DNA of 64,000 nt, from the NCBI GenBank assembly GCA_009746045.1, contig RPFO01000016.1, positions 869,395-933,394 of the forward strand, read 5' to 3'. Positions within the stretch are counted from its first letter, which is position 1; every line of letters begins with the position of its first letter. The notes under the pieces are model-generated. The model ran no database searches and was not told where the DNA came from. It worked only from the letters and a program-made list of their open reading frames with translations. The DNA comes from Mesostigma viride (taxonomy: Eukaryota; Streptophyta; Mesostigmatophyceae; Mesostigmatales; Mesostigmataceae). This document shows, in pieces, positions 11,107 through 22,336 of this stretch. The position numbers and the translations under genes were made by a program.

Positions 11107-11176
11107 AAGACAACCAGCGCAGGCCAGAGATCTGGAAGATCCGGACCATGGTAGCTCGAGCCTGCCGTTATCTTAT
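11107..11176 (+). mobile_element. Short retroposon fragment (GAGACAACC family)
   Basis: AAGACAACCAGCGCAGGCCA through CTCGAGCCTGCCGTTATCTT, about 70 bp, cut at the distal side. Confidence 0.75.
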
Positions 11177-13584
11177 CAGCACATGAATCAGCGCAGCATC
11201 AACTGCTACTACGCTTGCCAGACTGCCAGGCACTGCAAGGCGGGCATGTGAACATGGCGACCTCCTGGAAAGCACCAATGGTTGAGCAACTACCAGGTGC
11301 ATGCTTGAGATCCAGGATTGGCTCGCCTACATGTCCACTCCCCTCCACACCACTGGTCATGCAATCCATTGAACTGCACCTGCACCTGCCAAGTGAGTGA
11401 GACAGCCACATAACGACTGACAACCTCAAGGATCCCTGATGGCTGGCAAGCTCACCCCTGCCTCTGCTCTCGCAACACAACATCCATCCACCTGCTTGAG
11501 GCGACGGGACATTATAGTTGTGTGCATTATCTAGTTCTGTTAAACGTGACATACTACGGGGATCAGCCCCTGGGCAGGTGCAACAATAGGAATTCTTGGC
11601 CTTCAAATACAAGGCCATACGACGTGACACCGACGTAGGATACGACGACTACGTTAACTTGAAAACCGTCAGCGTAGCGCAGGACAGGACCCTGCCAAAC
11701 TACTCGTGACCCACTGATCTAAATATGGGCAACTACACGTTGCAACCTTATCAGGAACAGCTGACGCGACAGGATACAAGATGTAGAGCAACGTCGTGAG
11801 CAAATTAAACTAAGACCGTTATTTGAGGGCCAATCTCGCGGAAATGTTAACCAGAGCGCATACCACGTTCTACTGATGTCGGCTCGCATCGTTTCCGATG
11901 TTATCACCGAACACTATCAGGACGTTGGATAAAGCTTTTCGAAGCGTGCATGCAACCTCGCACCAAGATTCGACCCTGCTCCCCCGACACCGAACCTGCT
12001 GGGCATAAAAAAACGATTTCAAGGGCAATAGCCTACTGTATAGAATCTGACGAATCATTGGCACCAAGGACCGGCTAGAGCACACGCGTTGTGCCAGGAG
12101 ATGATATGCGCGACGGGGTCTCTGGCACATATACACGATACAAGTGGGCTTCAGCCTCTAAACGCGGCGGCACCAACCTTCAGCTTCCAATTACGCGGCG
12201 GGTTGTATTACTGATGCATACCGTAAATCATAGCCTGGCCCCTTACAATACTGTATCACCCCGTGGGGATTTTCGCCAGGAATTGCCGCGTGCTGGAACA
12301 CTGCCACTATCTTGCCACGGAATTTGCTGGTGCCCATGCATGTCGGCGACTGGTCAAGTCTGAACAACGCGCTGCTGTTAGCGTGGCCGGTGGTCAGTAC
12401 GGGAGTTTTTACCCTTGTTGACCGTGACTTTTAAGTTCCCGCGCCCTCCATGTAAAGCAACCCAGTCAAACGGAAGGCAATCTATATTCTAATATTAGCC
12501 AAGTGCCAAACAACGATATACGAAGGCAAAATGAAAAAAGTTAAAACGTTAGCCTCCGACAATCTGGAGCGTCCGATGATGGATCCAACGGCCGCGATAA
12601 ACCATCGCGGAAATCTATAATAATATTCCCGCGAATCTGGATCGCCACGAGATCCCAGTGGCGTCCAGATCCACGCACGTGCTTGATGCCAAGCTGTAAC
12701 GTGCAAGATGAATGCCTCGTGCACGCTTTCCTTGTGTTTACGTCGCGTCGAGTGTGGTCATGGACCGCTGCTTTTACTGGTCAATACACGAAGAATCGGC
12801 GTTGCTGCCCTCGCTCCGGCGTAAATGTGATCACTCGCGGTCCGTGAGCCGGCACTAACGAGGTTCGCCAGCCCACTGGATCTCGATTCGGCGCGCATGG
12901 CCGAGCTGCGGTTCGCTTTTAGTTCCGGTTCGCATGGCACGGGGACGTATGAGCTCATATCGTATCCGGGCGAGCTTGTCAGCCTCCCCAAAATTGAGTT
13001 GACCAAACTTTTATTAGGCCGCGCAATCAGCTTTTTCGTACAGGTACAGGATATGCTTGTCCGTCCGCTCCAACGGTTCCACAAGCCGGTCGCAGGTCGC
13101 GCTGCATCTGGAGCCCCAGATATTTTAGACTGAGTGGAAAAGATCTGATCCTATCCGCAGAGGCGCGAGCCCTCCAACCGTAAGCGTGATCTCACTGACA
13201 ATCGCTGACGACCCACCCACTACTGATAGTTCAGTCCTGGCGGCTGCAGCACCTCGATCAGCATCGATCAGCATCGATCAAAGAATCGTCTTTTCATGCG
13301 CTCCCTTTTCCACTGCTACCCTGCTAATCTGCTTTTTTTATGAACCGGCGCGGACTGTGGCAAGGAATCCTGTCGCGAAGACGCGAATATCAAAGGCAGC
13401 TCAACATATCTAGGCCCCGAGCACTCGGCGGGCCTCATTGTCTTTCACAACACAGCTCACATCAACCTGCTCACAGCGGCCTCCTGCCTTGCAATTTCAG
13501 AGCCCGGGCATTGAAATCCGAGTTCATTTATTGTCCAAGAAGAAAGAAAGCCTGATCCGTGCAAGTACAAGGCACAAAGGGAAA
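11177..13584. other. Long stretch without a recognised gene or repeat
   Basis: Not visibly made of the window's repeat families. Only short ORFs on either strand and no conserved motif. It may include the promoter and 5' UTR of the ORF at 13585; no TATA box stands out. Confidence 0.4.
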
Positions 13585-14115
13585 ATGGCTATGGCCATCA
13601 ATATCTTCGGCCTCGCGCGCAGGATGCCGGCCACGCCGGAATCCTTGGCCATGATGAATGGCTGTGGGATGCTTACTCTAGAACATCCCTCCGCGTTGCA
13701 GACGATCTGCTGGGATCGGGACAGCCAGGAGAAGGCCGTCTCCCAGCCGGCCAGTGTCGGGATCCGCATGAAGTCCATGCAAGGCTGCGTCGAAAGCGGG
13801 GAGTCATCCTCCGCCTCCGCAGGCTGTGATCGACACAGCGAAAAGCAGCCAACCATGTGCGTAGAGATGATGGAAGACGACCGGGTGTCGTGCGATACCG
13901 GGGCGGAGGGATACCCCAGCGACGCCTTTGAGACAGAGAACTCCCTAGGCGATGCTGAAGGCTACCTTGACCAACTCAGTTGGGAGGTCAGCAGCAGAAA
14001 AGGCTCTGTGATGCAGCCAAAAGCTATCAGCAGTGCCGCGATTGAAAGCTACGACTCTTTTATGAGTGCAGAAGAGCTTATGACGTGTTTCTGGGATGCG
14101 GACGACGCCAGTTAG
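13585..14115 (+). CDS. Hypothetical protein, single exon, 176 aa
   Basis: The ATG at 13585 has a favourable AAAATGGCT context; an in-frame extension to 13438 exists but its first codons look like leader. The protein starts MAMAINIFGLARRMPATPES, is rich in Ser, Met and acidic residues, and ends SAEELMTCFWDADDAS. No domain, signal peptide or membrane segment is recognised. The surrounding 2-3 kb is free of recognisable transposons, unusual here and mildly in favour of a real gene. An AATAAA lies about 530 bp after the stop. Function unknown; it could also be a chance ORF. Confidence 0.4.
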   Translation: MAMAINIFGLARRMPATPESLAMMNGCGMLTLEHPSALQTICWDRDSQEKAVSQPASVGIRMKSMQGCVESGESSSASAGCDRHSEKQPTMCVEMMEDDRVSCDTGAEGYPSDAFETENSLGDAEGYLDQLSWEVSSRKGSVMQPKAISSAAIESYDSFMSAEELMTCFWDADDAS

Positions 14116-14642
14116 GTGCCCCAACGGACGCCAGCCTGTCTTTTGACCGGGGCTACAGCTTGCAGCTGGCGGGTCCTGGTCGGATGCGTTCGTTGAACGG
14201 CGTGTGAAATTCTTGTCTAAAAGAATTCCACGGCCGGTTAACCCCACGAACTTTCAACCTTACTGCGGCATTTTTGTGTCGCAGCCTGTACAAACTCGGA
14301 TTTGCATTGCTGGAGCTGAACTGTATACGCACGCAACTGTCGAGTTGACGCGCCTTCAACCATCAACCTGACGTATTTATGTATCACCTTCATCGGAGGG
14401 GCCACGCCTTGGGCAGGCTTTCAAGTTGGATCACCAGCTGGCCTTCACTGGCGATGTGGAGCCAGCTTGCGGCCTATGAGAAGGCCTTTCCTTGTCTGAA
14501 TTCTTCATGAGTATGCTGATATATTGCCGCGCAGCCCCCGGCTGCAGCGCATCGTGTTCCCCTTTATTATGGTCCTTAAGAGAGAAAAGGCAGACAGCCC
14601 CCTCTGGTCCCCATGTCAGCGGTGCTCTCATTTATTTATGTG

Positions 14643-14648
14643 AATAAA
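14643..14648 (+). terminator. Possible polyadenylation signal
   Basis: AATAAA downstream of the 13585-14115 ORF, in the only transposon-free flank nearby. A hexamer this common can occur by chance. Confidence 0.2.
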
Positions 14649-14779
14649 CGTACTAGCAGACTGACGTGAACGATCAGTTCACCAGCGTCAGGAACGACGT
14701 TGTAAATTGGATTGGCCCTGTAGGATTAGATTGGCCTTTGAAATGTTTAGATTTGGAAAGTATTGGTTGCCTGTTAGGT

Positions 14780-14872
14780 AAGTACTTGTGTGTCATGCGC
14801 AGAGGCATGCCCCAGCGTACCGTGACAACATGCTAAACTCATAATATTATAACACAAAAGTTAAAAACAAAG
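14780..14872 (-). mobile_element. Diverged LINE family A 3' end
   Basis: AAGTACTTGTGTGTCATGCG, AGGCATGCC and ATAACACAAAAGTT match the family A tail in reverse orientation. Confidence 0.6.
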
Positions 14873-14904
14873 ATTGTCGGCATTGTAACCCTAGCTGCAT
14901 GAAT

Positions 14905-15645
14905 TAATAAGTTAATTAATTAAAATCATAGCTCCGTGGGGAGCATATGTAACACATAGCCCTGAGAAAGGGGCATCTATGGGTTTGTAATACAATCAGG
15001 GCAACAACCTGCAGGTGTAGGATGTACAACTATCACCTGCTCTGGGTGCACAAGGTGCACCTGCACCGCCATGATGGTTCATGCCTCCTAAACAAGCACA
15101 AGCACACAAGGCGGCTTGAGGAGGGGACCTAGAAGGCCTGCATGACATATGGGGTGGAAGGTATGTGGCTAGGCTATAGCTGGTGTACACATGGCATCTC
15201 AGCAGAGAGTAGCTCCCTTCTTAGGCATAGCATGGCTAAATGCTGACTGCAACATCCATGGGAGGTCCCATTGTAGGCATGGCGTAGCAAAATACTGGAG
15301 GCATCATCCATGGGGGCCATTATGGGCGCACATGCGCGTGGGCCACATGCTAGGCTAAGCCTGACTAATCTACACTACTGGTATATGTTCCCTAGTCTGA
15401 GGTTATTTCTGGCCTGCGCTGGTTGTCTCCTTGATATGTTCCCTAGTCTGAGGTGGCAGGAGGGGCCTGCCAGGGCTTGTGGTCAACGTGGATGACTGCC
15501 CCCCTCCAGTACACCGGCTTCCCCCCTGCGTGCTGCCGGAGCTGAAGGTAGGTCGGCCATAGCTCGCGTCGCCGCTGTTGCTGGGCCGGGGTCAAGTCGT
15601 CGTCCAGTGTGAAGCGAGTCTCCGAGAGCTGCATTAGATGGGTAT
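14905..15645 (-). mobile_element. LINE family C, ORF1 C-terminus joined to 3' UTR, TTAA tail
   Basis: Read on the minus strand, 15645-15458 encodes LDDDLTPAQQQRRRELWP, LRQHAGGKPVYWRGAVIHVD and HKPWQAPPA, typical of the C-terminus of a LINE ORF1 nucleic-acid chaperone. It then passes directly into a 3' UTR ending GAGCTATGATTTTAATTAAT. No ORF2 lies between. An opposite-strand copy of the same arrangement is at 56560-57115. Confidence 0.7.
15408..15436 (-). mobile_element. Short retroposon fragment (GAGACAACC family)
   Basis: About 29 bp, TTTCTGGCCTGCGCTGGTTG then TCTCCTTGA, inside the LINE family C copy; the sequence TATGTTCCCTAGTCTGAGG occurs on both sides, compatible with a target duplication. 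Confidence 0.65.
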
Positions 15646-15661
15646 ATGGATGAGACAACCA

Positions 15662-15776
15662 TAAGTAAGTAAGTAAGTACTTGCGTGTCATGCGCAAAGG
15701 CATGCCACGGAGTACTATGCTAATCTCATTAGAAAAATAATTACACAAAAGTTTAAACAAATATCGTCTGCATCAC
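15662..15776 (-). mobile_element. LINE family A 3' end with AAGT-repeat tail
   Basis: AAGTAAGTAAGTAAGTACTT followed by the tail block and AAAGTTTAAACAAATATCGT. 5' truncated at about 115 bp. Confidence 0.85.
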
Positions 15777-16079
15777 AACCATATTCATTGTCCCCACCGA
15801 CCACCGTCGCGTTGCTATAGTAACATGATGTCATTTCAGGCATACGTGGGCGAGCCCCCTGGGCTCCTAACTCCCCTGAAATCTGGCCAAAATCAGACAG
15901 AATAGTTCTTGCGGTGCCAACAGGGCAGTTACGGAAATGAGTGGCTGGGTTTTGTGCGAAGGGTAACTACTATGACTGGTGCGCACTTGAAACTAGTTAG
16001 AATGGAGCCCTAGATGCCGCGGGGGCACACTCGAACTTGAAAGCGAAGGTCTAGGGGGCCAACCCTTGGTTTTCGGTAA

Positions 16080-17045
16080 TGCAATGCGGCATGCACCCTG
16101 CATCCTCAAGCAATTGTGTCACATAGGTCCGGGTCGCGCCGCGTCGGTGCGGGGCGCGCGCAAGTTTGCCAGTGGGTTGCGACGGGGCAAAGGGACCCTG
16201 CGCCATAGGAGGAGACAGGTCTGTGTCTACCTGGTTGGCCAGTCCTAAGCCCGCCCACAGGGCCCACATCGGTATTCACCTGGTCTGTGCGGGCAAGATG
16301 GCCGGCAAAGATCCGGCGTGGCGCGGCGGTGTCGGATGGTATGGGTGATGAAGAGGGAGCTCACAGTAGGGCGGCTCAGCCCGGGTGCTGCGCTCTTGGT
16401 AGCGGACGCCGAAGGTGTGACGGAGCATAATTTCGAGTGACTGTGCCGTCAAGCTGCTGGCTCAGCGCCTGCGGTCGATCCAGGGTCCACGCCTCGCAGC
16501 CGTAAAGGAGGATGCTGAGCTAGGACACGGGCCTTGAACAGAATGCGCTTGCGCCGCTCACTCAGGTAGCCGGCGACATGTCCAGAACCTCAGTGTCGAG
16601 GCGGCGGAGCCCGCCCAGGCCTGGCCAATGCGGGTCGGTTGATGTCGTCAGCCGTGGAGGGGAGCCAGCTGCATCCAAGGATCGCTTGAAGCCGGAGTCG
16701 CCGGGGGGGCGGGGCTGGCGTCCAGCAGGAGGAGGGTGGGTGGGGTGCCAGGGGTGGTCCCAGGCTCCCAGCGGGGGACCCGATGGCCATGACCTCCGTT
16801 TTCTTGCTGATCATGAGCCCCAGGTGCCGCCCGCGCTTCCAGTGACAAGCCACTTATAATCTAGCCAGAGTTGGGCAGACTCCGGGGTCTCCACGAGCGT
16901 CGTGTCATCATGCAGCGTAGAGCACATGGATCCGGCTCAGTCGGTTGGTAGGGCGGGTCCGCAACCCCTCCGTAGCTGGCATTCTCGATCCGTCGGATCT
17001 CGATCCCCGGCGGGCGCCCCTCCACCCGGGCAAAGGGGGCTTGTG
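16080..17045 (-). mobile_element. LINE family A ORF2 fragment (reverse transcriptase, broken)
   Basis: On the minus strand: HDDTTLV (bases 16912-16892), a remnant of the YxDD catalytic box, then GLMISKKTEVMAIGS near 16820-16770, LLYGCEAWTLD near 16510, DGTVTR near 16440, and the GRHRPV/RTYVTQLLEDAG end near 16110. Many frameshifts and stops. It resembles the plus-strand copy at 9740-10367 but keeps sequence upstream of it. Confidence 0.75.
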
Positions 17046-18904
17046 CACGCCTAATTTTCTGATCACGCCTAATGTCCAAAAGCCTGCAAAAAGTCCTAAA
17101 TTTAGGACGCAGGGGAATGCGTATTTAATCATGTAAACAGTAACATTTGACCCTGCCATTTGTGCCACTGAGAAATAATATAGCTTTTTAATTTCTATCA
17201 AAGACCTAGGTTCAAATAACGACGTTTAGTACCAAAACTGGCCCTGCCCCATGGCAGACCTCGAACGAAAAAAATGGCCCAAAATTGAAACTAGGACTTT
17301 TTAGGACCACCATGTATATCACCCATCACCACGCCACCCACACAGTCCCATGAGCTTCTTACCAATCCTCAGGGCCCCACGGGACCCTACGCGGCCTTGG
17401 GGAGGTGGGGCAGCGTATAACAAGGCCGTACCGTGCTGTGGCTGCACGTATATATACGCGTGCCTAACGGTGTCACAGATGGGGCAGATCATGCAATATA
17501 AGGTTGTATGGTTGCTCAGGTTGCCTGGCTTGAACATGACCCACCCCTTACGGCAAACTCTCTCCAAGCATATACCATAGCTTGTTTAATGTCACGGGCA
17601 TGCTGGCCACCACCCAGGAAGGAGAGGACACCACATTTGTATGGCAACTTACACAGGATAGCAGCCAGATGAAGTTGTTAAAGGGCACTGTCCAACATGC
17701 CACACTTTGCATGCATTCTAGGGGGGGGGGAGCTGTAAAAGCATCACATATAGGCAGCATAAGAACAGCTAGAACAACTGCAAGCAATGGGCCCATGGCT
17801 GATAATGAACGCAACCGTAACATAGCTGGGAAGCATGCGTAACTTGGCAGCAGCGAACAAGGAAGCTTGCGACGATAGAAGGTACATGCCGTAAACCAAC
17901 TACGTAAGCCATGTACATGCACAGAAACTGTCCTGTCTTTCAGGCATAGCCGGCTGACACTTACTGCTACGACTACGCTACCCCTTACACCTAACCACAG
18001 AGAGAACCCGGCACAAACCTGCTTGTTACGTCGCCACGTCCAGGTGGATGCATTAAGAATCGCGGATATCCGCAGCCAGCCAGCTTTCCGGCACAAGAAC
18101 GCAGCCAAACTTACAAAATGGTTCGAAAGTAACGTAAGACACGCCGGAGCATTGTTCTAGGCCCAAGAGAGATCAAAAGACAAGTCCTGTCACGTGCGCT
18201 CGCTACCCAGCCTTGACGTTCTGTAAAATGGTCGACAGTAAACTTCGGGCAAGAACACCCAGGCCCGGGCGCTCCCTTGTCAGATATACCGTTTCCAAAC
18301 TCTATACTACGATTAAAATCAAGCGCAAAAACTCCCTGGCCTGGTGCGGGCAACGTTTCCTCACGCACTGACATGTTTGTGCTCAAAATCGATCGTCCGG
18401 GCGCAGGCGATCTGTGACCTACTCATGTTGAGCAGCCGTGCTACACATGCAAACGCAAATAATTTCGTAACCAAATTAAGACCCTTTAAGCATAAGTACC
18501 AAGCTTTCGTTCTTGCTACTGGGCGCCCAAAACGATAAGCTCACGTGAAAATGCCGCCCATATTTGTCAGGTCGCCATATCCGCCGCACATCATTCCCGC
18601 ACCCACTTTTTTGGCCCAAAATCTCTGTATTTTTGGTCGAGGTACGTACATTCCCGCGCATCTACCCGGTACCCGGTACGGAATCCGGGTACGATGTACC
18701 GGTATCACGGGTAGAGTACATCTTGGAGGTCACGGTCCACTACTGTAGGGGTATGGACCATATAGTGACCCCCCCTGCCCGGTACCTCAGTTATAGTGAC
18801 CTTAGGACTTTTTAGGACGAAGTCCTAAATTTAGGACGGCCGGCTGATTAACACTAATAATATATAGTCTGGACACCATAATGATCATGAATAGATATGG
18901 ACCG
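17046..18904. other. Intergenic DNA with short palindromes
   Basis: Contains AAGTCCTAAATTTAGGAC palindromes near 17090 and 18820 and AGGACTTTTTAGGAC near 17290 and 18800, resembling the internal palindromes of the TTAA elements at 21639 and elsewhere. The paired spacing suggests ends of an old 1.7 kb element, but no terminal repeat could be fixed. Confidence 0.35.
17548..17799 (-). CDS. Possible secreted or membrane small protein
   Basis: Minus-strand ORF with an ATG near 17799 giving MGPLLAVVLAVLMLPICDA, a good signal-peptide shape, followed by a Cys-rich tail (CMQSVACW, SCVSCHTN) of about 60 residues. The frame continues upstream to 18108. No family recognised and no second copy seen; could be chance. 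Confidence 0.22.
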   Translation of the reverse strand, partial: AMGPLLAVVLAVLMLPICDAFTAPPPLECMQSVACWTVPFNNFIWLLSCVSCHTNVVSSPSWVVASMPVTLNKLWYMLGESLP

Positions 18905-18936
18905 ATTTCTGGCCAGCGCTGGTTGTCTCCTTGAGA
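18905..18936 (-). mobile_element. Short retroposon fragment (GAGACAACC family)
   Basis: GATTTCTGGCCAGCGCTGGT then TGTCTCCTTGA, about 32 bp, reverse orientation. Confidence 0.65.
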
Positions 18937-19204
18937 TATGGGGAGAGCACACAGCCTTGCCACATCCCGGTGTGCAGGGGGAACGCTGGCCGGAGTGACG
19001 CCGTCAGCGGTACGGACCTGGCTTGGGACGACCTTCATAGAACTGGCCAGCGGATGACAGTCTCAACATGATTTGCAATGGGACCGATGGAACAGGTGGA
19101 GGGCCACTCATATGCTAGGGCGTCCCATATAACCGCGCGTGCGTATCGAATGCCTTGGTGTAATCCACGAAGATTAATAGCAATGCCATCGCTACAGCCT
19201 ACAA

Positions 19205-19640
19205 AACTCTAAGAGCTTGAAGACCTTCGCCAGGCTAAACAATGGTGGGAATTGGGAGGCCACCAACCGCGATCGCCGCGAGTGCCGAGGTGATGCGTCG
19301 TTTCCCCCAGAAGCCAGGTGAGACATCAACCACCCTTGCCGACGAGCTCAAGGATCGACCCGCTTCTTACCCTCATCATGGGCCTGGTAGGTTCAAGGTA
19401 TATAGAACTGCGCGGTGGCACCGCGCCTTAATCTTAAAGTTAGTTGAGTGGGGATCTCAAAGTGATCCCCACTCACGGGACAAGGCGGCTCCCTTACCCG
19501 TCCTGCTCACCTTCCCCTAGCTCCCCTGAGGATCGACAATCAGCGGATCCTTTCTCGTCGCAAGAGGTTGCACGACCTCAGGTCTGGACACTGGACGACA
19601 TGCAACCTGACCCCCGCTCAGCAGCATGCAGCAGTGACGC
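19205..19640 (+). mobile_element. LINE family D ORF1 remnant
   Basis: Degenerate and frameshifted. Collinear with the reverse complement of 24100-24480 (blocks TTTCCCCCAGAAGCCAGGTG, GGACAAGGCGGCTCCC, CACTGGACGAC). The end (LDD, LTPAQQ in shifted frames) resembles the ORF1 C-terminus at 15640. Confidence 0.55.
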
Positions 19641-19861
19641 GACCTGTGGCCGGAATACCAAGGAGACAACCGCCACAAGCAGGACCCCCAGAAGCCCAAC
19701 AAGGTATAATACTGGCGGGGCGGGGATCGACCCATGATGCATGATCAACCACAAGATGTGGACCGACGCCCCCTGCGGGCTAGAAAGCCCAAGAGAGCTT
19801 GTACATAACGAGCGCGAGTAGCCCTAGCTTGTAATCATAGTACCATGGTACGTCAAGATTT

Positions 19862-19898
19862 TCCCGATTTCTGGCCTGCGCTAGTTGTCTCCCGTCGA
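19862..19898 (-). mobile_element. Short retroposon fragment (GAGACAACC family)
   Basis: CCCGATTTCTGGCCTGCGCT then AGTTGTCTCCC, reverse orientation, cut at its distal side. Confidence 0.65.
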
Positions 19899-20061
19899 TA
19901 GTCACTGCCGCCATAGAAGCCATGCCTAGAATGTTTGCCTAGCCTCAGTTGTCACCATACCTAGTCACGTCGTGCACCGCTAACGCACGGTACACAACCA
20001 GCCATAGCCTTAGCTTAGCCCTTGTACAGCCAGCCAAGCTACGCCCTGGCTATGCTTAGCT

Positions 20062-20400
20062 TCCTTGCCCACGCTCCTTGTTATGATGATATCAAGGAGA
20101 CAACCAGCGCAGGCCAGAAATCGGTGGAATATGATGATATCAATGAGACAACCAAATGATATGCTCACGCGGGTCTTATTGCAGTAATTGCACCCACAGA
20201 CCTTGCCGGATCGTTCATCGTGTCCGATTGCTGCTAGCTAGCTGTGGCATCATGCCTTCTAAAGGCATGAAGGAGAAAGGGGGTCTCTGCCCTTTCTTCC
20301 TGTTGTGCACATACAGGGATTAAAAGCACTCCGGTGCTCCGTGACACCCCAACGGGAGCACGAGTGTAGTTAAATAATTAACTAATAGCAATAGTAAGAC
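20062..20400 (+). mobile_element. LINE family D 3' UTR, interrupted by retroposon bits
   Basis: CCCACGCTCCTTGTTATGAT, GCACCCACAGACCTTGCCGG, GGGTCTCTGCCCTTTC and CCCCAACGGGAGCACGAG are shared with the reverse complement of 23833-24075. The TTAA-rich tail is short and diverged. Retroposon fragments interrupt it at 20096-20156. Confidence 0.65.
20096..20129 (+). mobile_element. 34-bp retroposon fragment with 14-bp target duplication
   Basis: GGAGACAACCAGCGCAGGCC plus 14 further bases is flanked by TATGATGATATCAA at 20082-20095 and 20130-20143. A second stub TGAGACAACCAAA follows at 20144-20156. The paralogous unfilled site is at 24040-24055 (minus strand). Confidence 0.8.
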
Positions 20401-20615
20401 CGGCCGGGGGCCAGGCAGCCCACTGAGCCCAGTTCCTCGATCAGGCGCAGTCATGGCCGGTGACCATAGCCCAATTTTGCGACCAACATGGAAGCCCATG
20501 TCTGGGTACCTACTCACCTAAATGGGAATCGAGGCTAGCGCGGGCACGGACGGCGCGGTTCAGGAGAAGACACATGAAGACTTTCAACACGCAGCTCGCT
20601 GCGGTAGGTGCCGGT

Positions 20616-21122
20616 GGCCGGGCCCACTTCAAATGTTCCGAAAAGTGTGACACTTTTTGTCGTTTTTTTGACTTTTTCGACAATCGTCACTCTGCAGAGT
20701 GATTCGTCGTGCGAAATCGTGCGAAATCGTGCGAAATTGTGCGAAATTTGCTGAAATCGTGTGAAATTTGCTGAAATCGTGCGAAGTTGTGCGAAATTTG
20801 CTGAAATCGTGCGAAATTTCATGTGAAAAATGTCGACGGTAAAAAATTTTGATGTGCACAACGTGTGTGAATTCATGCGAAATTTTGTCAAACGTCACTG
20901 AGCCCCAAAACGACCCTTGGTTGAAATCCTTGTGAAATCGTGCGAAATCATGCAAAATTGTGCGAAATCGTGCGAAATCGTGCGAAAATGTGTGAAATTT
21001 TTGCGAAAATCACGCGAAAATCACGCGAACTCGTGCGAAATTTTTTTTTTTTTTTTGCGAAAATAGCGAAAAAGTGTCACACACTTGGCTTGGACGGCGG
21101 AACATTTGAAGTGGGCCCGGCC
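20616..21122. mobile_element. 507-bp MITE with perfect 25-bp terminal repeats
   Basis: Both ends read GGCCGGGCCCACTTCAAATG plus five more identical bases in inverted orientation. The 4-mer CGGT abuts both ends. The interior is a 10-bp repeat, GTGCGAAATC, with variants and a poly-T run. No coding capacity; superfamily not recognised. Confidence 0.85.
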
Positions 21123-21504
21123 CGGTATCCGCGGCGGCCCCCTAGCTTGCCCTGTAGAGCGCATGACCCGGACAGCGGTCTTCCAATACATCCGCGGGGG
21201 GCCGAGGCCATCTCGTAGAATCCGGTTGCAAACACCCATGGAGGAAAGGCTCAAGCTCAGGCATGCGCATCTTTACCACCTCCGGTGAAATATTGTCCAC
21301 TCCCATGGCAGCATCGTTGCGGAGGGTGGAGATGCCAGCAGCCCATGATTCCCGCGGGGTCCACTCCATCATCGATCGATCGTGGGGGCCGTCTACCAGG
21401 GGGCTGGAGAGCGGTGGGACCAGGTAGTCCGTTTCGTACGTGGGCGCCTGCGGGGGCTCAACCCCATCGATCCATCTCCGTGACTCCGGCCCCAACCGGA
21501 TCAT
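21123..21504 (-). mobile_element. LINE ORF2 fragment (N-terminal part of reverse transcriptase)
   Basis: Minus-strand frame reads STLRNDAAMGVDNISPEVVK and PELEPFLHGCLQ, the conserved motif ahead of the RT fingers (K..GPD.I..E.). The MITE at 20616-21122 sits at its downstream edge. Confidence 0.6.
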
Positions 21505-21890
21505 GTACGCTAGTAAAATTAATCAATTAATTAATTGATGCATCCGCCTTCCATTAATTAATTAATTAATTATCAACATCACTCCGTTGGGAGTCAATGT
21601 AGCACATATCCCTGAGAAGGGGCATATATGGCTTTTAACACGTCGTTCGTCACTGCACCTATTCTTAGGACTGAGTTCAACTCAGTCCTATTCTTAGGAC
21701 TGAGTTTTTGGGTTTCGTAGAAAATTCGCCCAAGTCGGAATGTTTGTCAAAAAAATTCCCTCAAAATTTATTCAAATACTACGTGAAATGACCTTTCTTA
21801 GACATATTTTTGCGATTTTTTTGGATTTTGTTTGGGCGGCTAAATGTACGGTCAAAGTACAGGTGGTAAGGGTACTTTTTCACGTGAAAC

Positions 21891-22112
21891 GTGAGTTCCG
21901 GAAATGCACGACCTAGCCATGGCGGCTTGCGCCCATGCATGCAGTTTACGTTTGCGGACGATTTAGCTGGTAAAACCCAGGAAATAGATTTTATATGTCC
22001 TAAAGATGACACAAACCAATTTTTAGCTCCCGGGGATGCGATTTACCAGGTGTCGGCACTGCTCTTGCTGGAAAAAACGGCGACCAGGCAGGTTGACGGA
22101 ATTGATGACTAA
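21891..22112 (+). CDS. Conserved ORF of the TTAA element, exon-like segment
   Basis: Reads TFADDLAGKTQEIDFICP and ends QVDGIDD. The frame is kept over the matching part of copy 2 except for one CAG to TAG change, and is intact in copy 3, where the visible difference is silent. This suggests past coding. No family recognised; it may be an upstream exon of the ORF at 22337. Confidence 0.4.
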   Translation: MSSGNARPSHGGLRPCMQFTFADDLAGKTQEIDFICPKDDTNQFLAPGDAIYQVSALLLLEKTATRQVDGIDD

Positions 22113-22336
22113 ATTTACTTTACGGTGCAGTTCGAAGGGTTTATATGCTTCTTTCTACTTATTATCATGCAATTGTGTAGAATTAAGTCAGTGGCAGTAA
22201 AGATTTGATTATTTCGACCACTCTGTCATGTCATGGTTTGTGTGCCGCAAGTGTCACTTTTGCGGGCACCTCCTGGGCCAAGATAACGCCATCCGTGCAC
22301 GGTAAAGCTGAAATATCGTCACCTCATCGTTTTGTT

